A stretch of DNA of 64,000 bases, from the NCBI RefSeq assembly GCF_051486985.1, contig NZ_JAHVDV010000002.1:246669-310668 (forward strand). The letters run 5' to 3'. Positions 60,939 through 64,000 of the stretch are shown here, one piece after another. The position numbers and the translations under genes are program-made. Under the pieces are notes generated by a model that saw nothing but the letters and a program-made list of their open reading frames with translations, did not search any database and was not told where the DNA came from. Origin of the DNA: CBFFRJ01 sp051486985 (lineage in GTDB: Bacteria; Pseudomonadota; Gammaproteobacteria; Enterobacterales; Enterobacteriaceae). The first letter of the stretch is position 1, and each line of letters starts with the position of its first letter.

Positions 60939-61110
60939 TTTCCACTCCTTGTGGTGAAAGAACGATCTTGCCTTAAAGAATAGTCCCGGAAAGCAAGGAA
61001 TTCTCAGAAAAATCAGAGAATAACTCTGCAAGCGCGACTACGATTATGGCACACTGCGTTTTTTCACGGTCTGGTCGGTCTGTGGGCTATATAACGAGAG
61101 AATGAACGAC

Positions 61111-63408
61111 ATGAAATGGCTATGTACTGTAGGTGTCGCTGTGAGCCTGGCGTTGCAGCCTGCGCTGGCGGAAGAGATGTTTGGCAATCATCCGTTAACG
61201 CCTGAAGCACGGGATGCATTTGTCACTGATTTACTCAAAAAAATGACGGTCGATGAAAAAATCGGCCAGTTGCGTTTAATCAGCGTGGGGCCGGACAACC
61301 CGAAAGAAGCCATCCGCGACATGATCAGCAAAAACCAGGTCGGTGCGATTTTCAATACCGTTACGCGTCAGGATATCCGGGCGATGCAGGACCAGGTGAT
61401 GCAACTGAGCCGCCTGAAAATCCCTCTCTTCTTTGCCTACGATGTGCTGCACGGCCAGCGTACCGTTTTCCCGATTAGCCTTGGTCTTGCCTCCAGCTTT
61501 AACCTCGATGCCGTGAAAACCGTGGGACGCGTGTCGGCGTACGAAGCAGCGGACGATGGTCTGAACATGACCTGGGCGCCAATGGTGGACGTCTCCCGCG
61601 ATCCGCGCTGGGGACGTGCCTCCGAAGGCTTTGGCGAAGATACCTTCCTGACAACCGAGATGGGCGTGGCGATGGTGAAAGCCATGCAGGGCAAAAGCCC
61701 GGCAGACCGCTACTCGGTAATGACCAGCGTGAAACACTTCGCCGCTTACGGTGCGGTTGAAGGCGGCAAAGAGTACAACACCGTGGACATGAGTCCGCAG
61801 CGGCTGTTTAACGACTATCTGCCGCCCTATAAAGCCGGCCTGGATGCGGGGAGCGGTGCCGTAATGGTGGCGCTGAACTCGCTCAACGGTACGCCTGCAA
61901 CGTCGGATCCCTGGCTACTGAAAGATGTGCTGCGTGACGAGTGGGGCTTTAAAGGCATTACGGTCTCCGATCACGGGGCTATCAAGGAACTCATCAAACA
62001 TGGTACGGCCGCCGATCCTGAAGATGCGGTGCGGGTAGCGCTGAAGTCCGGCATCAACATGAGCATGAGCGATGAGTATTACAGTAAGTATCTGCCGGGG
62101 CTTGTGAAGTCCGGCAAGGTGACGATGGCGGAGCTGGACGACGCGGCCCGGCACGTGCTCAACGTGAAATATGATATGGGGCTGTTTAACGATCCTTACA
62201 GCCACTTAGGCTCGAAAGAGAGCGATCCGCAGGATACCAATGCTGAAAGCCGCCTTCACCGTAAAGAGGCGCGCGAAGTCGCACGCCAGAGTCTGGTACT
62301 GCTGAAAAACCGTCTCGATACTTTACCTTTGAAAAAGGATTCCACCGTGGCCGTGGTGGGTGCGCTGGCAGACAGCAAGCGTGACATGATGGGAAGCTGG
62401 TCTGCTGCGGGCGTGGCAGGGCAGTCGGTGACGGTGCTGACGGGGATCCGTAATGCGATGGGTAGCCAGGGCACGGTTATTTATGCTCGTGGCGCAAACG
62501 TGACGGATGACCAGGGCATTGTTGACTTCCTTAACCAGTACGAACCCGCCGTTGAGCAGGATAAACGTACCCCTCAGGCGATGATTGACGAAGCGGTCGA
62601 GGCGGCGAAGAAATCTGATGTGGTGGTAGCTGTCGTCGGTGAAGCGCAGGGCATGGCGCACGAAGCGTCGAGCCGTACCGATCTGACTATCCCCCAGAGC
62701 CAGCGCGATTTGATCGCTGCGCTGAAGGCGACCGGTAAACCCCTGGTGCTGGTATTAATGAACGGTCGTCCGCTGGCGCTGGTGAAAGAAGATCAACAGG
62801 CGGATGCGATTCTGGAAACCTGGTTTGCAGGTACCGAGGGCGGTAATGCCATCGCCGACGTGCTGTTTGGTGATTACAACCCATCGGGTAAGTTGCCGAT
62901 GTCCTTCCCCCGCTCTGTTGGTCAGGTACCGGTTTACTACAGCCACCTCAATACCGGTCGTCCCTATAATGCCGATAAGCCGAATAAATATACTTCACGG
63001 TATTTTGATGAAGCCAACGGCCCGTTATATCCCTTTGGTTATGGCCTGAGCTACACCACTTTTACTGTGTCAGATGTGAAAATGTCTGCACCTGACATGA
63101 CCCGTGAGGGCACCGTTACCGCAAGCGTTGAGGTGACGAATACCGGTAAGCGTGATGGTGCAACGGTAATCCAAATGTACCTGCAGGATGAAACCGCAAC
63201 GATGAGCCGTCCGGTTAAAGAGCTGCGCGGTTTTGAGAAAGTGGATCTGAAAGTGGGTGAAACTAAAACCGTCAGCTTCCCGATTGACCTTAACGCCCTG
63301 AAATTCTGGAATCAGCGCATGAAATATGATGCGGAGCCGGGCAAATTCAACGTCTTTATTGGTCTCGACTCTGCCCGCGTGAAGCAAGGCGCGTTTGAGC
63401 TGAAGTAG
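61111..63408 (+). CDS. bglX: Periplasmic beta-glucosidase BglX (GH3)
   Basis: Glycoside hydrolase family 3 enzyme that releases glucose from beta-linked gluco-oligosaccharides in the periplasm. The ATG at 61111 gives 765 residues, as in E. coli, and a signal peptide MKWLCTVGVAVSLALQPALA; an ATG three codons earlier is also possible. The nucleophile Asp is in GFKGITVSDHGAIKEL near residue 287; the first GH3 domain also shows AYDVLHGQRTVFP and KHFAAYG; the second domain starts near 395, and a fibronectin-III-like domain covers the last 100 residues. The last seven codons (GAFELK and stop) start a 21-bp tandem repeat. Confidence 0.96.
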   Translation: MKWLCTVGVAVSLALQPALAEEMFGNHPLTPEARDAFVTDLLKKMTVDEKIGQLRLISVGPDNPKEAIRDMISKNQVGAIFNTVTRQDIRAMQDQVMQLSRLKIPLFFAYDVLHGQRTVFPISLGLASSFNLDAVKTVGRVSAYEAADDGLNMTWAPMVDVSRDPRWGRASEGFGEDTFLTTEMGVAMVKAMQGKSPADRYSVMTSVKHFAAYGAVEGGKEYNTVDMSPQRLFNDYLPPYKAGLDAGSGAVMVALNSLNGTPATSDPWLLKDVLRDEWGFKGITVSDHGAIKELIKHGTAADPEDAVRVALKSGINMSMSDEYYSKYLPGLVKSGKVTMAELDDAARHVLNVKYDMGLFNDPYSHLGSKESDPQDTNAESRLHRKEAREVARQSLVLLKNRLDTLPLKKDSTVAVVGALADSKRDMMGSWSAAGVAGQSVTVLTGIRNAMGSQGTVIYARGANVTDDQGIVDFLNQYEPAVEQDKRTPQAMIDEAVEAAKKSDVVVAVVGEAQGMAHEASSRTDLTIPQSQRDLIAALKATGKPLVLVLMNGRPLALVKEDQQADAILETWFAGTEGGNAIADVLFGDYNPSGKLPMSFPRSVGQVPVYYSHLNTGRPYNADKPNKYTSRYFDEANGPLYPFGYGLSYTTFTVSDVKMSAPDMTREGTVTASVEVTNTGKRDGATVIQMYLQDETATMSRPVKELRGFEKVDLKVGETKTVSFPIDLNALKFWNQRMKYDAEPGKFNVFIGLDSARVKQGAFELK

Positions 63409-63501
63409 GGCGCGTTTGAAATGAAGTAGGGTTTGTATGAACAGAAGTAAGGGTTATATGAACTGGAGTAAGGTGAAGTAAGGTTTTTTCGAAATGAAGT
63501 A
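63387..63501 (+). repeat. 21-bp tandem repeat spanning the bglX stop codon
   Basis: Units of 21 bases end in GAAGTA or GGAGTA at 63407, 63428, 63449, 63470 and 63501, with one shortened 10-base unit ending at 63480. The first unit is the bglX 3' end itself. Read in the bglX frame, the first four units give Gly-(Ala/Leu)-(Phe/Tyr)-Glu-x-(Lys/Glu)-stop. Consecutive units differ by point changes, so the array arose by repeated duplication some time ago. After it (63502-63638) lies a small GCAGAG/CTCTGC hairpin at 63509-63523 and nothing else recognised. Confidence 0.85.
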
Positions 63502-63638
63502 AGGGTCTGCGCAGAGGGGCTCTGCAACGTATGTTGGGGTGCCTTACTCTCCCTTTGGTGAGTCCGGCGCGGTTCCTCATACTGGCACAAACCTTTCCCT
63601 TTCCCTGAGGAAGAGGGTGAACCAGGGGGCTGGGATAA

Positions 63639-64000
63639 TCCCCTCGCCCCTTCGGGGAGAGGGTCAGGGTGAGGGGGAACATTCCGCACGATTGCTCAAG
63701 GAGAGACTGTTGCGGATAGTGGAACACTCCCATACAGGTTACGTGGAATGGTTCCGTTCACCCTGCGTGCATTCTCCCTCTGAAGCCACCGCACCCGTGA
63801 ACGTGCAAGGGAGGCTCGCCGCCGCCTCCCTTGCAACCCGGGCTCCCGGCCAGGAAAATCGCCGCAGCGCGGTCCGTTCGTCTTATGCCGCCGTGCTGTC
63901 GGGTCGGGGACCAGCCTGCATCCCTGCAGGCTATCCCCTCCGCCCGCGTCCCTGCGGGCGGTCCCGGCCCGTCGTCAACGCCTCACCGATTTTCAGCCGG
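63639..64000. repeat. Structured intergenic repeat, copy B (reaches window end)
   Basis: Same ordered blocks as 42620-42929: C-rich/G-rich opening block (63639-63682), TTCCGTTCACC, GTGAACGTGC, ACCCGGGCTCCCGGCCA (63836-63852), GAAAATCGCCGC and the closing CGATTTTCAGCCGG (63987-64000), which coincides with the window edge. Hairpins: TGCAAGGGAGG/CCTCCCTTGCA (63804-63835), AGCCTGCA-TCCC-TGCAGGCT (63913-63932) and CCGCCCGCG-TCCC-TGCGGGCGG (63940-63961). Copy B is longer than A by about 50 bases in the first part and has one more TCCC-loop hairpin. Confidence 0.8.

Noticed and set aside
63387..63501. Possible CRISPR array at the end of bglX
   Set aside because: Repeats are contiguous 21-bp units without spacers and begin within the bglX coding sequence; no cas genes are present.
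63312..63689. Antisense frames across the bglX repeat array with a repetitive product
   Set aside because: The repeated PYF-type peptide is only the reverse reading of the 21-bp tandem repeat; no ribosome binding site.

Overview
The window is a stretch of chromosome from a member of the Enterobacteriaceae. Almost every core gene matches a named Escherichia coli K-12 gene in length and sequence (mqo, yejM, rplY, radD, rsuA, bcr, yejABEF, mepS, lpxT, moaABCDE, rhlE, dusC, pbpG, dld, bglX). The extra sugar genes, an ERIC element and the altered gene order suggest a relative such as the Enterobacter/Lelliottia/Leclercia group rather than Escherichia. That placement is inference from recalled sequences; no search was run. 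No plasmid, prophage, insertion sequence, CRISPR array or defence system was seen.

Layout. 1-2.3 kb: the 3' part of an MgtE-type Mg2+ transporter converging on a SulP anion transporter without a STAS domain. 2.4-5.5 kb: mqo, an IraP-like anti-adaptor, and an unrecognised 83-residue protein. 5.5-24 kb: a conserved envelope/translation/transport block with tRNA-Pro(GGG), yejM-yejL, yejK, rplY, radD, rsuA-bcr, yejG, the yejABEF peptide ABC transporter, pdeN, mepS, lpxT and yeiR. 24-27 kb: a divergent yeiQ/uxuA pair for hexuronate breakdown. 27-42.5 kb: ybhK, a molybdenum cofactor (Moco) riboswitch with moaABCDE, ybhL, ybhN-clsB-ybhP, ybhQ, the ybhGFSR exporter with its regulator cecR, and rhlE. 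This block sits elsewhere on the E. coli chromosome.

43-54 kb: an accessory sugar region. On the minus strand are a BglG antiterminator, a beta-glucoside PTS enzyme II and two GH1 phospho-beta-glucosidases, with two RAT antiterminator sites and an ERIC element in the bglG-bglF gap. Head to head on the plus strand are a GntR/UTRA regulator, a glucose/maltose-type PTS EIICB and a GH4 phospho-glucosidase of the alpha type. 54-64 kb: dusC, yohP, yohF, yohD, yohC, pbpG, an acetyltransferase, dld and bglX.

The genes mostly form short operons with one theme each: Moco synthesis, drug/toxin export under CecR, peptide uptake, and uptake plus hydrolysis of phosphorylated alpha- and beta-glucosides. 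The most novel-looking signals are non-coding. One is a pair of roughly 300-360 bp structured intergenic repeats (after rhlE and at the window end) whose hairpin stems differ by compensatory changes. The other is a 21-bp tandem repeat that copies the last codons and stop of bglX several times.
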